From: Clostridium saudiense
Lineage (GTDB): Bacteria > Bacillota > Clostridia > Clostridiales > Clostridiaceae
Direction: 5' to 3'
NCBI RefSeq assembly: GCF_000577815.1
Contig: NZ_CBYM010000001.1
Location: 186,001-250,000, forward strand
DNA: 64,000 nt
The translations under genes were made by a program, and so were the position numbers. Numbering within the stretch: the first letter of the stretch is position 1; the number at the start of each line of letters is the position of its first letter. The notes beneath the pieces were generated by a model. It worked only from the letters and a program-made list of their open reading frames with translations. It did not search any database and was not told the origin of the DNA. Below are positions 52,822 through 62,332 of the stretch, piece after piece.

Positions 52822-54999
52822 ATGGTTGAGGTATTGATACAAAAAATAAAAGAAAATTGTACTAATGTAGATTTAAATGTTGTCAATAAGGCATTTAACT
52901 TTGCTTTTGAAGCACATAAGGAGCAAAAGAGAGAATCGGGAGAACCATACATAATTCATCCAGTAGATGTTGCTATCATCTTAGCAGAATTAGGTATGGA
53001 TACTAGTACCATAGTTGCAGGATTGCTCCATGATGTTATAGAAGATACTGATTATACATATGATGATATCAAAACAATATTTAGTGAAGAAGTGGCAAAT
53101 TTAGTTAGTGGTGTAACTAAAATAACTAAAATGGAATATAAGTCTAAGGAAGAACAGCAAGCAGATAATTTTAGAAAAATGCTTTTGGCAATGGCTAATG
53201 ATATTAGAGTAATTATTATAAAATTAGCAGATAGATTACATAATATGAGAACATTAAAATATATGCCAAAGGAGAAACAAAAAAGAATATCTAAGGAAAC
53301 GTTAGATATATATGCTCCACTTGCACATAGATTAGGTATTTCTAAGGTTAAATGGGAACTAGAGGATTTATGTTTTAGATATCTACATGAAGAAGAATAT
53401 TATGATTTAGTACATCAAATTTCTGAAAAAAGAGTAGAAAGAGAAACATATATATCTCAAATTATTGATGATTTATATAATAAGCTTGAAGAAGCTGGAA
53501 TTGATTCAGATATTGATGGGCGTCCAAAGCATTTTTATAGCATTTATAGAAAAATGGTTACAAAAAATAAGAGTATAGAACAGATATTTGACTTAACTGC
53601 TATAAGAATACTTGTTAATTCAGTAAAGGATTGTTATGAAGTACTAGGGATAGTTCATACAATATATAAACCTATTCCAGGTAGATTTAAAGATTATATT
53701 GCAATGCCTAAGCCTAATATGTATCAATCATTACATACTACTGTAATAGGACCACAAGGTAAAACATTTGAAATTCAAATTAGAACTTTTGAAATGCACA
53801 AAACAGCTGAATATGGTATAGCAGCTCACTGGAAGTATAAAGAAGGTGATACTTCTGATACTAAAGAAAAATCATTTGAAAATAAGTTAGTATGGCTAAG
53901 AGATATGCTTGAATGGCAAAAAGAAACTTCAGATGCGGAAGAGTTTATGGAAGGATTTAAAATTAATCTTTTTACAGATGAAATTTTCTTATTTACACCT
54001 AAGGGAGTAGTAATAGATTTACCAAATGGAGCTACACCTATAGATTTTGCTTACAGAATACATACTGATATAGGGAATAAATGTGTTGGTGCAAAGGTAA
54101 ATGGTAAAATAGTTCCACTTGATTATAAGTTAAAAACTGGTCAAATAGTTGAAATATTGACATCAAATAGTTCTAAAGGTCCTAACATGGATTGGCTTAA
54201 TATTGCCAAGAGTAATCAAGCTAAGAGTAAAATTAGAGCTTGGTTTAAAAAGGCTAAGAAGGAAGAAAATATCACAAAAGGTAAGGAAGTATTTGAAAAA
54301 GAGCTTAAAAAGCAAGGAGTTCATTACGCTGATATTGCTAAAGGTGAATCTTACGATAAGTTTATAAAGAGATATAATATTAATTGTATGGATGATTTAT
54401 ATGCTTTAGTTGGACTTGGAGCAGTAGTAGCTTCAGCATTCATAGCTAAACTTAAGGAAGAAAATTTAGCAAAAGATGAAAAGGAAGAAATATTAAATAA
54501 GGCTATTGAAGAAAATATTCAAAAAAATGGGAAAAAGAAAAAAGAAAATAATTATGGTGTTACAGTTAAAGGTGTAGATAACTTAATGGTTAGATTTGCA
54601 AAGTGTTGTAATCCCGTTCCTGGTGATGATATTTTAGGGTATATAACTAAAGGTCGTGGGGTTTCAATTCATAGAAAGGACTGTAGCAATCTTAAGACTC
54701 TTATCAATGAGGATCCACAAAAAGTTGTAGATGTATCATGGGGTATATCTAAAGGTGTTGCCTATATGGCAGAAATTCAAGTTAAAACTGAAGATAAATC
54801 AGGTATACTTTCTGATGTTATGAATATTATTATGGATACAAAATTACCACTTAATGCTTTAAATGCAAAAAGTGCAAAGGGCAATTTAGCTTATATTAAT
54901 ATTAAAGTTAAAATTGATACTGTAGATCAATTAAAAGAATTAATGAGAAAAATAAGAAAATTACCTGGAGTAATGGATGTATATAGAATGAATAATTAG
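52822..54999 (+). CDS. relA: Bifunctional (p)ppGpp synthetase/hydrolase
   Basis: A 725-residue stringent-response enzyme. The N-terminal HD hydrolase (HPVDVAIILAELGMD, then LLHDVIEDTDYTYDD and KLADRLHNMRTL) is intact, so it can both make and degrade the alarmone. The synthetase domain (about residues 215-350, YRIHxD region YKPIPGRFKDYIAMPKPNMYQSLHT), the TGS domain (near 385-450) and the C-terminal zinc-finger/ACT region follow. ATG 52822 follows GGGAGG; the upstream ATG at 52786 has none. dtd begins 13 bases later. Confidence 0.96.
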   Translation: MVEVLIQKIKENCTNVDLNVVNKAFNFAFEAHKEQKRESGEPYIIHPVDVAIILAELGMDTSTIVAGLLHDVIEDTDYTYDDIKTIFSEEVANLVSGVTKITKMEYKSKEEQQADNFRKMLLAMANDIRVIIIKLADRLHNMRTLKYMPKEKQKRISKETLDIYAPLAHRLGISKVKWELEDLCFRYLHEEEYYDLVHQISEKRVERETYISQIIDDLYNKLEEAGIDSDIDGRPKHFYSIYRKMVTKNKSIEQIFDLTAIRILVNSVKDCYEVLGIVHTIYKPIPGRFKDYIAMPKPNMYQSLHTTVIGPQGKTFEIQIRTFEMHKTAEYGIAAHWKYKEGDTSDTKEKSFENKLVWLRDMLEWQKETSDAEEFMEGFKINLFTDEIFLFTPKGVVIDLPNGATPIDFAYRIHTDIGNKCVGAKVNGKIVPLDYKLKTGQIVEILTSNSSKGPNMDWLNIAKSNQAKSKIRAWFKKAKKEENITKGKEVFEKELKKQGVHYADIAKGESYDKFIKRYNINCMDDLYALVGLGAVVASAFIAKLKEENLAKDEKEEILNKAIEENIQKNGKKKKENNYGVTVKGVDNLMVRFAKCCNPVPGDDILGYITKGRGVSIHRKDCSNLKTLINEDPQKVVDVSWGISKGVAYMAEIQVKTEDKSGILSDVMNIIMDTKLPLNALNAKSAKGNLAYINIKVKIDTVDQLKELMRKIRKLPGVMDVYRMNN

Positions 55000-55012
55000 A
55001 GGTTGATATATA

Positions 55013-55462
55013 ATGAGAGCAGTTGTACAAAGAGTAACATATTCTAATGTAAAAGTTGATGGATCTATTGTAGGTGAAATAAACAAAGGTTTTAATGTAC
55101 TTATAGGTATTTCAAAAGAAGATACTGAAGAAGATATGAAATATATTAAAGATAAACTAATAAATCTTAGAGTTTTTGAAGATGAAAATGATAAAATGAA
55201 TTTATCTTTGTTGGATGTAAAAGGTGAACTTCTTATAATATCTCAATTCACGTTATATGGTGATGCAAGAAAAGGAAGAAGGCCAAATTTTATGAATGCT
55301 TTAGGCGGGGATGATGCTAAGATTTTTTATGATAAGTTTATAGAAATGATGAAGGAAACGGGATTAAAAATAGAAACTGGAATTTTTGGTGCACACATGC
55401 AAGTTGATATTAAAAATGATGGTCCAGTGACTATATTACTTGATAGTAGCAAAGCTTTTTAA
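55013..55462 (+). CDS. dtd: D-aminoacyl-tRNA deacylase
   Basis: A 149-residue enzyme that frees tRNA from D-amino acids. Motifs [17 protein letters not shown] (near residue 78) and the C-terminal [10 protein letters not shown] are both present, as is the start [14 protein letters not shown]. Follows relA by 13 bases, as in most Firmicutes, and precedes the MBL hydrolase. The ribosome site is weak (GGTTG), probably read by coupling. Confidence 0.95.
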   Translation: MRAVVQRVTYSNVKVDGSIVGEINKGFNVLIGISKEDTEEDMKYIKDKLINLRVFEDENDKMNLSLLDVKGELLIISQFTLYGDARKGRRPNFMNALGGDDAKIFYDKFIEMMKETGLKIETGIFGAHMQVDIKNDGPVTILLDSSKAF

Positions 55463-55493
55463 GTAAAGTTAATATAATTTGTGAGGTGAATTT

Positions 55494-56111
55494 ATGATAA
55501 TAAAAACTTACCCTTTAGGAGTATATGAAGAAAATATTTATGTTTTAGTAGATGAAAAGAGTAAAGATGCTTGCATAGTTGATCCAGGAGGTCACGGAAA
55601 TATATTAATTAAAAATATTGAAGAGTTAAATTGTAATGTAAAATATATTCTTTTAACTCATGGGCATTTTGATCATGTAGAAGCCTTAAATGAAGTTGCT
55701 GAAAAGTTTAAAGCTCCTATATATATGAATGAAAATGAAGTTCATTTTATGGAAACTGATAAAACAGTTTTTGGTGAACTTCCAAAGGAATATAACATTG
55801 TTAAAGATGGAGATACTTTACCATTTGGCGATGATGTAATAAAATGTATTCATACACCAGGGCATACTAAGGGTGGAATGTGCTATCTTTATAAAGATGC
55901 TTTATTTACAGGTGATACTTTATTTAAAGGGTCAGTAGGGAGAAGTGATTTTATAGGTGGAGATTTTAATGAGCTTATTACATCAATTAAAACAAAATTA
56001 ATGGTTTTAGATAATGATATAAAGGTTTATCCAGGGCATATGGACTCTTCCAATATAGGGTATGAAAGATTAAGAAATCCATTCCTACAAGATGAATTTG
56101 AGATTTTCTAA
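55494..56111 (+). CDS. MBL-fold metallo-hydrolase (glyoxalase II-like)
   Basis: A 205-residue two-metal hydrolase. THGHFDHVEA near residue 58 carries the HxHxDH set, with further ligands HTPGHTKGG near 121, TGDTLFKG near 140 and PGHMDSS near 182. The family is glyoxalase II-like, but its substrate is unknown for this branch. It is encoded between dtd and hemZ in the conserved clostridial order. GTGAGGTG 7-8 bases upstream. Confidence 0.93.
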   Translation: MIIKTYPLGVYEENIYVLVDEKSKDACIVDPGGHGNILIKNIEELNCNVKYILLTHGHFDHVEALNEVAEKFKAPIYMNENEVHFMETDKTVFGELPKEYNIVKDGDTLPFGDDVIKCIHTPGHTKGGMCYLYKDALFTGDTLFKGSVGRSDFIGGDFNELITSIKTKLMVLDNDIKVYPGHMDSSNIGYERLRNPFLQDEFEIF

Positions 56112-56126
56112 ACAAAAGGAGATATT

Positions 56127-57560
56127 ATGGAAGTAAAAATTAAATTAAATGACATGAAATACAGATATGATGTATATCAGATGTTTAATATTTATTTTCC
56201 ATTAGATGAAATTAAATTTTTAGATGATGGAGATTATATTGTTAATATTTTAGAAGATAAGGTAGAGTTTAAGTGCAACGAGTACTATAATGAAACTAAA
56301 ATATTTGAAAATATTAAAGAAGACATTAAAAGACTGGTATTTTCTTCATTAAAAGACATTACAAAAGAAGAATATCCTTGGGGGATTTTAGTTGGGATAA
56401 GACCTTCTAAAATAGCTCTTAAATATTTAGAAGAAGGAAAAACAGAAGAAGAAATTATTGAAATTTTTAAAACTAAGCATTTAGCAAATGAAGAAAAGGC
56501 AAAGTTATGCATAGAAATAGCTAAAGCGGAAGAGAAGTTTGTAAATAAAAACAGTAATAGTATTGCAATTTATATTGGTATGGCATTTTGTCCTACAAGA
56601 TGTTTTTATTGTTCTTTTGCAGCAAATCCTATAATAGGGAATAAAAAGCTAGTGAGTCCATACTTAGAAGCATTAATTAGAGAAATTAAAGCAATGAAAA
56701 AGTATGTTAATGATAGAAAGCTTAATATAGAATCTGTATACTTTGGAGGTGGTACTCCGACAGCAGTAAACAATGAAGAGTTTGAAATTGTTATGAAAGA
56801 AGCTTACGAAGCTTTTGTTAAAGATAAAAATGTTAAAGAATTTACTGTTGAATGTGGAAGACCTGATAGTATTACAAGAGAAAAACTACAAACTATGTTA
56901 AATTATGATGTTACAAGAATTAGTATTAATCCTCAAACTATGAATGATGATACTTTAAAAATGATAGGAAGAGGACATAATTCAAATGAAGTTATAGAAA
57001 AGTTTAATTTAGCTAGAAGTATGGGGTTTAATGATATAAATATGGATATGATAATAGGTCTTCCAGGTGAAGGGATAAAGGAAGTCCTTCATACTAAAGA
57101 AGAAATATTAAAGCTTAAACCTGATAGTTTAACTGTTCATGGGCTTTCTTTAAAGAGAGCATCAATTCTTTATGAAAACTTTGTTCTTAAAAAAGGAATC
57201 CAAGTTAAGAAGCAAAATGAATTAGCTTTAATGTATGAAGAAAGTAGAAAATTAGCTAATGAATTAGGATTAAAACCTTATTATATGTACAGACAAAAAA
57301 ATATGGTTGGAAATATGGAGAACTTAGGTTATTCTAGAAAAGGTGCAGAATGTATTTATAATATTGAAATGATAGAAGATAAGCAAACTATTATTGCTTT
57401 AGGTGCAGATGCAGTTTCAAAGGTTGTTTTCTTAGATGAAAATAGAATAGAAAGATTTGCAAATATCAAAGATGTTAGAGAATACGTAAGTAGAATAGAA
57501 GAAATGATAGAAGGTAAGATAAAGCTATTAGATAGCCTTTACCTAAAAGAGGAGGAATAA
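56127..57560 (+). CDS. hemZ: HemZ-type radical SAM protein
   Basis: A 477-residue radical SAM enzyme with the CxxxCxxC cluster motif CPTRCFYC at about residue 157-164, FGGGTPTAV near 205, and RISINPQTMN near 265. HemZ is an anaerobic coproporphyrinogen oxidase-like protein. In clostridia, several members may not act on haem precursors, so the reaction is not certain. It ends 4 bases before hisS, with hisS read through the same operon. Confidence 0.92.
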   Translation: MEVKIKLNDMKYRYDVYQMFNIYFPLDEIKFLDDGDYIVNILEDKVEFKCNEYYNETKIFENIKEDIKRLVFSSLKDITKEEYPWGILVGIRPSKIALKYLEEGKTEEEIIEIFKTKHLANEEKAKLCIEIAKAEEKFVNKNSNSIAIYIGMAFCPTRCFYCSFAANPIIGNKKLVSPYLEALIREIKAMKKYVNDRKLNIESVYFGGGTPTAVNNEEFEIVMKEAYEAFVKDKNVKEFTVECGRPDSITREKLQTMLNYDVTRISINPQTMNDDTLKMIGRGHNSNEVIEKFNLARSMGFNDINMDMIIGLPGEGIKEVLHTKEEILKLKPDSLTVHGLSLKRASILYENFVLKKGIQVKKQNELALMYEESRKLANELGLKPYYMYRQKNMVGNMENLGYSRKGAECIYNIEMIEDKQTIIALGADAVSKVVFLDENRIERFANIKDVREYVSRIEEMIEGKIKLLDSLYLKEEE

Positions 57561-57564
57561 TTAA

Positions 57565-58812
57565 ATGGAAATGCAAGCTCCAAAGGGAACGAAGGATATG
57601 CTGCCACAAGATGCGTATAAATGGCATTTTGTTGAGAAAACATTTAGAGATGTAGCAAAATATTATGGGATGAGAGAAATTAGAACTCCTATGTTTGAAC
57701 ACACTGAATTGTTTGCAAGAGGTGTTGGAGATACTACTGATATAGTTCAAAAGGAAATGTATACTTTTAATGACAAAGGTAATAGAAGTATTACATTAAA
57801 GCCAGAAGGAACAGCAGGAGCAGGAAGAGCTTTTATAGAAAGTAGATTATTTAATGAAGCACAACCAACAAAACTTTATTATATAACTCCATGTTTTAGA
57901 TATGAAAATGTTCAAAAAGGTAGATTTAGACAATTCCATCAATTTGGTACAGAAGTATATGGTTCAAAAGAGCCATCTATGGATGCAGAAGTAATTGCTT
58001 TAGCTATGCAAGTTTTAAAAACTTTAGGACTTCAAAGCTTAAGCTTAAATATAAACAATTTAGGATGTCCAAAGTGCAGACCAAATTATAATGAAGCATT
58101 AAAGAATTATTTAAAAGAAAATTACGATAATTTATGTCCGTTATGTCAATCAAGATTCGAGAAGAATCCAATGAGAATATTAGACTGTAAAGAAAGAAAA
58201 TGTAATGAAATAACTAAAAATGCTCCAATAATACTTGATTATATGTGTGAAGAATGTGATACTCACTTTGATTCAGTTAAAAAGTATTTAACAGCATTAA
58301 ATATTCCATTTACAGTTGATCCAGGAATAGTAAGAGGATTAGATTATTACACTAAAACAATATTTGAAATTTTAAATGATGAATTTACTGTTTGTGGTGG
58401 TGGAAGATATGATAAGCTTATAGAACAATTAGGTGGTCCAGAAATGCCAGCAGTTGGTTTTGGAATGGGGATAGAAAGACTTATCATGATTTTAGAAAAA
58501 GAAGGAATAGAAATTCCAAATGAAACTCTTTTTGATTTATACATAGGTGCTAGGGGTGATGATGCTAAATTTGAAGCCTTTACTTTAGCTAATAAGTTAA
58601 GAGAAGCTGGTATAAAGACAGAAGTAAATCATATGGGAAGAAGTGTAAAAGCAGAAATGAAATATGCCAATAAAATTGGTGCTGCATTTACTACAATTTT
58701 AGGTGATGACGAACTTCAAAATAAATCAATAAAGCTTAAGAGAATGAGCGATGGAGAACAGTTTGAAGTAAGTTTAGATAATATACAAGAGATAGCTAAT
58801 GCTATCAAATAG
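57565..58812 (+). CDS. hisS: Histidyl-tRNA synthetase
   Basis: A class II aminoacyl-tRNA synthetase of 415 residues. Motif 2 ([23 protein letters not shown] near residue 112, read as separate short stretches), the His-binding RGLDYYT motif near 258, and motif 3 GFGMGIERL near 298 are clear. Starts 4 bases after hemZ. No T-box leader is present; the gene is internal to the operon. AGGAGG lies 9 bases upstream. aspS follows after 18 bases. Confidence 0.97.
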   Translation: MEMQAPKGTKDMLPQDAYKWHFVEKTFRDVAKYYGMREIRTPMFEHTELFARGVGDTTDIVQKEMYTFNDKGNRSITLKPEGTAGAGRAFIESRLFNEAQPTKLYYITPCFRYENVQKGRFRQFHQFGTEVYGSKEPSMDAEVIALAMQVLKTLGLQSLSLNINNLGCPKCRPNYNEALKNYLKENYDNLCPLCQSRFEKNPMRILDCKERKCNEITKNAPIILDYMCEECDTHFDSVKKYLTALNIPFTVDPGIVRGLDYYTKTIFEILNDEFTVCGGGRYDKLIEQLGGPEMPAVGFGMGIERLIMILEKEGIEIPNETLFDLYIGARGDDAKFEAFTLANKLREAGIKTEVNHMGRSVKAEMKYANKIGAAFTTILGDDELQNKSIKLKRMSDGEQFEVSLDNIQEIANAIK

Positions 58813-58830
58813 TTAGGAGGAAGTTTACCA

Positions 58831-60618
58831 ATGGGTGAGTCTTTAAATGGATTAAAAAGAACCATGATGTGTGGTGAACCTAGAGAAGTAAACGTAGGAG
58901 AAAAAATAACTCTTATGGGATGGGTTCAAAGAAATAGAAAACTTGGAGGTCTTCAATTTATAGACCTTAGAGATAGAACAGGAATTATGCAAATAGTTTT
59001 TGGTGAAGAAATTAATGCAGAAAGCTTTGAAAAAGCTAAAGCTGTAAGACCAGAATATTGTGTAGCTGTAACTGGGGAAGTTGTTTTAAGAGAAGCTCCA
59101 AATGCTTCTATGGAAACTGGAATGGTAGAATTAAAATGCGAAAGTATTAAAGTTTTATCAGAATCAGAAACTCCACCAATATACATTAAAGAAGGATTAG
59201 ATGCAGCTGAAAATATAAGATTAAAATATAGATATTTAGATCTTAGAAGACCAGATATGCAAAAAATCTTTATGATAAGAAACAGAACTACAAAAGCTGT
59301 AAGAGATTATCTTGATAATAATGGTTTCTTAGAAATAGAAACTCCAATATTAAATAAGAGTACACCAGAAGGTGCTAGAGATTACTTAGTTCCATCTAGA
59401 AATTATCCAGGAATGTTTTATGCACTTCCACAATCTCCACAAATATTTAAGCAATTATTAATGGTATCTGGATTTGATAAATACTATCAAGTTGCTAAAT
59501 GTTTTAGAGATGAAGATTTAAGAGCAAATAGACAGCCAGAATTTACTCAAATCGATTTAGAAATGAGCTTTGTTGAGCAAGATGATATTATGGCATTAAA
59601 TGAAGGTTTAATAGCTCATGTATTTAAAGAAGTTTTAGGTCATGAAGTAAAGCTTCCAATTAAGAGAATGCCATTTAAAGAAGCTATGGAAAAATACGGT
59701 TCAGATAAACCAGATTTAAGATTTGGAATGGAAATTACTGATATTACTGACTGTGTTAAGGACATGGACTTCGTAGTATTTAAATCTGCTTTAGAAGTTG
59801 GAGGAAGTGTTAGAGCTTTATGCTTAAAGGGTGGTGCAGATCTTGGAAGAAAGCCTCTTGATAAGTTAGTAGACTTTGTTAAGGGATATAAAGCAAAAGG
59901 GCTTGCATGGATTCAGCTTAAAGAAGATGGAGTTAAATCTTCAATAGCTAAATTCTTAACTAATGATGTTACTGAAAAGATAATCAATACTATGGGAGCG
60001 GAAACTGGAGATGCAATACTTATAGTTGCAGATAAAAACTCGGTAGTATTCCAAAGTTTAGGGGCATTAAGATTAGAACTTGCTAAGCAATTTGATTTAA
60101 TTAAAGATAAAAATGAGTTTAATTTTACATGGATTACAGAATTCCCATTATTTGAATATAATGAAGAAGAAGATAGATATCATGCTGCTCACCATCCATT
60201 TACATCACCAATGGATGAAGATTTAGATATGCTTGAAACTAATCCTGGAGCTGTAAGATCTAAGGCATATGACTTAGTATTAAATGGTGAGGAATTAGGT
60301 GGAGGATCAATAAGAATACATGATTCTGCTCTTCAAACAAGAATGTTTAAAGCATTAGGATTTACTGAAGAATCTGCATATGAAAGATTTGGATTCTTAA
60401 TAGATGCATTTAAGTTTGGACCACCACCACATGGAGGTTTAGCATTTGGTCTTGATAGAATGGTAATGTTCTTAGCTGGAACTGAAAACATTAAGGATGT
60501 TATTGCATTCCCTAAAAATCAAAATGCATATTGCTACTTAAGTGAAGCACCAAATGTTGTAGATCAAAAGCAAATTGACGAATTAGGATTAATTATTAAA
60601 ACAGAAGATAAAGAATAA
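58831..60618 (+). CDS. aspS: Aspartyl-tRNA synthetase
   Basis: A 595-residue bacterial-type AspRS. An OB-fold anticodon domain (about 15-120, GWVQRNRKLGGLQFIDLRD) is followed by the class II core with the flipping loop (STPEGARDYLVPSR), motif 2 (CFRDEDLRANRQPEFTQ near 217) and the GAD insert (about 300-420). The C-terminal motif 3 is GLAFGLDRMVMFL. The bacterial-only insert suggests the discriminating form is possible but not proved. AGGAGG upstream supports the start. Last gene of the operon. Confidence 0.97.
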   Translation: MGESLNGLKRTMMCGEPREVNVGEKITLMGWVQRNRKLGGLQFIDLRDRTGIMQIVFGEEINAESFEKAKAVRPEYCVAVTGEVVLREAPNASMETGMVELKCESIKVLSESETPPIYIKEGLDAAENIRLKYRYLDLRRPDMQKIFMIRNRTTKAVRDYLDNNGFLEIETPILNKSTPEGARDYLVPSRNYPGMFYALPQSPQIFKQLLMVSGFDKYYQVAKCFRDEDLRANRQPEFTQIDLEMSFVEQDDIMALNEGLIAHVFKEVLGHEVKLPIKRMPFKEAMEKYGSDKPDLRFGMEITDITDCVKDMDFVVFKSALEVGGSVRALCLKGGADLGRKPLDKLVDFVKGYKAKGLAWIQLKEDGVKSSIAKFLTNDVTEKIINTMGAETGDAILIVADKNSVVFQSLGALRLELAKQFDLIKDKNEFNFTWITEFPLFEYNEEEDRYHAAHHPFTSPMDEDLDMLETNPGAVRSKAYDLVLNGEELGGGSIRIHDSALQTRMFKALGFTEESAYERFGFLIDAFKFGPPPHGGLAFGLDRMVMFLAGTENIKDVIAFPKNQNAYCYLSEAPNVVDQKQIDELGLIIKTEDKE

Positions 60619-60625
60619 TATAAAG

Positions 60626-60657
60626 CAAAGCTCCAACATATGTTGGAGCTTTGTTTT
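60626..60657 (+). terminator. Terminator after aspS
   Basis: A perfect 13-bp stem (60626-60638 with 60641-60653) with a TA loop is followed by TTTT. Confidence 0.9.
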
Positions 60658-60742
60658 ATATAAATAAAAGAAACGTATATAAATTATTTTAATATAGGAA
60701 AAATTCAACAAAGGATAAAAAAAAGTTTTTTGAATAAAATAA

Positions 60743-60760
60743 TATATGTAAGTACATATA
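60743..60760 (+). promoter_or_regulatory. Palindrome upstream of the small Lys-rich gene
   Basis: TATATGTA and TACATATA are perfect arms around AG, 28 bases before the ATG at 60788. It may be an operator or a leader stem. Confidence 0.3.
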
Positions 60761-60787
60761 CTTATAGTTACTAAGGAGGAATCATTA

Positions 60788-60931
60788 ATGAAAAGCAAGA
60801 TGATGAAAAAAGCAAATAGAAAACTTCGTAAAGCTAAAATGAAAGGCAATCTTCTTATGGAAATGGCCGAAGATTTCAAGGACTTAGTTGCAAATGCTAA
60901 AGTATATAAAAAATTAAAGGGAAAAAAATAA
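60788..60931 (+). CDS. Small basic protein (47 aa)
   Basis: An ATG is preceded by AAGGAGGA with a 7-base gap. The product has 47 residues, opens MKSKMMKKANRKLRKAKMKG and then a helical acidic section (LLMEMAEDFKDLVANAKVY) and ends KLKGKK. A strong terminator follows within 12 bases. The family is unknown to me. The gene has its own transcription unit, with start, site and terminator all in place, so I take it as real. Confidence 0.75.
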   Translation: MKSKMMKKANRKLRKAKMKGNLLMEMAEDFKDLVANAKVYKKLKGKK

Positions 60932-60940
60932 TATAATAAA

Positions 60941-60978
60941 AATAATCTCAACAGATACTTGTTGAGATTATTTTTATT
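60941..60978. terminator. Bidirectional terminator between the 47-aa gene and the exporter genes
   Basis: A perfect 13-bp stem (60941-60953 with 60960-60972) with a 6-base loop and T/A-rich flanks lies between convergent genes; it reaches the stop of the minus-strand gene. Confidence 0.85.
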
Positions 60979-61432
60979 TTTGAGCAAATTTTTTTCTTTC
61001 CTTTTTTCTTTTAGCGCTAAATATTAATCGTGTTAATGTAGAAACAAATAAAACTCCTAATGCTAATGTTCCAGCACTTGCAAAAGTATTTAAACCTAAT
61101 TCTAATGACTTAGTAATATTACCTGATATTGCTTCACGCATGGTATAATACATACCACTACCAGGAACTAGTGGAATTAAAGCACATACAACGAAAGTTG
61201 TAACAGGTGTTTTAAAAATTCTAGCAAGTACTTCACTATATGTACTAAAAATTACGGAAGAAATAAAAAGTGAAGTAATTTCTGTAGCACCAAGTTGAAG
61301 AGGTAATGAATAAAAAAACCAACTAATTGCACCTCCAAGTGCAGCAAAGAATATCTTTTTACCTCTAATATTAAAAGCAATGCAAAAACCAAATGTTGCA
61401 AAGAAAGAAACAAGTGTAGCTATAATAATCAT
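60974..61432 (-). CDS. ThrE-type exporter, small subunit (DUF3815)
   Basis: A 152-residue membrane protein with about four to five helices. It matches the C-terminal half of the threonine/serine exporter ThrE, which in Clostridia is split into two genes. The ATG at 61432 follows GGAGG at the right distance and is one base after the stop of the large-subunit gene, so translation is coupled. A start at 61447 overlaps the site and is rejected. Together the pair would export threonine or related compounds (by homology). Confidence 0.85.
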   Translation of the reverse strand: MIIIATLVSFFATFGFCIAFNIRGKKIFFAALGGAISWFFYSLPLQLGATEITSLFISSVIFSTYSEVLARIFKTPVTTFVVCALIPLVPGSGMYYTMREAISGNITKSLELGLNTFASAGTLALGVLFVSTLTRLIFSAKRKKERKKFAQK

Positions 61433-61433
61433 A

Positions 61434-62192
61434 TTAAAGACCTCCAATATTAGTCATCCAGAAACTTAAAACAGCACCAGTACCAACTGCAATAGCAATT
61501 GCAACTAAAAAGGCTTCAGAAGCTCTTATAACACCAGATAGTAAATCTCCTGACATAGTATCTCTAATAGCATTAGTTATGGCTAAACCTGGAACTAGAA
61601 GCATTATAGCACCAATTATAGTTTGATTCAATTGACTTGCTATTCCTAGTTTAAAGAGTATTATTGCAAGAAGTGCAGTTATTCCGCTACAGATACTATT
61701 AATGAAAAAAGCATTAATTCCTATTTCAGACCATTTAATTGTTAATGTTTTTATTACTAATCCAATTAAAAAGGCGGCAAAAACATCTTTAAAAGTACCT
61801 CCAAATAATACTGAAAATGAGCCAGCTCCAAATGCTGAAAAAATAATAATCAGCATTTGAGGATAAGCTTCAACCTTATTAATTTTGTTTAATTCATTTT
61901 TAAAATCGTCAACAGATAAATTTTTAGATGCTATGCTTCTAGATAAATCATTTACTTTATCAATTTTGTTTAAGTCTACAGTTCTTTTGGAAACCCTCCT
62001 AGTTAATGAATAAATTTTGCCACCATGACAAATAGATGCCATAATTCCAGTTGGAGTTGCAAAACTTTCGGCTTGTTCTGCACCGTAAATTTTACAAATT
62101 CTCCAAATGGTTTCTTCAACTCTATAGGTTTCACCACCATTTTCTAATATCATTTGTCCAGCAAGCATTGCTACTTGAAGTATTTCATTCAT
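61434..62192 (-). CDS. ThrE-type exporter, large subunit (DUF1212)
   Basis: A 252-residue membrane protein that matches the N-terminal half of ThrE. A soluble first part (about residues 1-115, with LENGGETYRVEET and TPTGIMASI) precedes five helices. The GGETYRVEE motif is the family mark. ATG 62192 is preferred to the TTG at 62207, which lies inside the TTGAGG ribosome site. It is the first gene of the two-gene operon and is divergent from glyA. Confidence 0.87.
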   Translation of the reverse strand: MNEILQVAMLAGQMILENGGETYRVEETIWRICKIYGAEQAESFATPTGIMASICHGGKIYSLTRRVSKRTVDLNKIDKVNDLSRSIASKNLSVDDFKNELNKINKVEAYPQMLIIIFSAFGAGSFSVLFGGTFKDVFAAFLIGLVIKTLTIKWSEIGINAFFINSICSGITALLAIILFKLGIASQLNQTIIGAIMLLVPGLAITNAIRDTMSGDLLSGVIRASEAFLVAIAIAVGTGAVLSFWMTNIGGL

Positions 62193-62332
62193 AATACAAA
62201 ACCTCAATTTTTAATAATTTTTTATGTATTATACCACAATAAAAATTATAAATGTATAATAATATGAAAAAGTAGTTGAATAATTTATCATTTATATTTA
62301 TAATTTTATAAAAAGATAATTGGGGTGATTAA

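Noticed and set aside
57440..57600. Possible T-box leader before hisS/aspS
   Set aside because: Only 4 bases separate hemZ from hisS, and no T-box core or specifier stem is visible; the synthetase genes are internal to an operon.
60589..60987. 132-residue minus-strand ORF after aspS
   Set aside because: It overlaps aspS, two terminators and the small basic gene, and its sequence is AT-derived hydrophobic noise.
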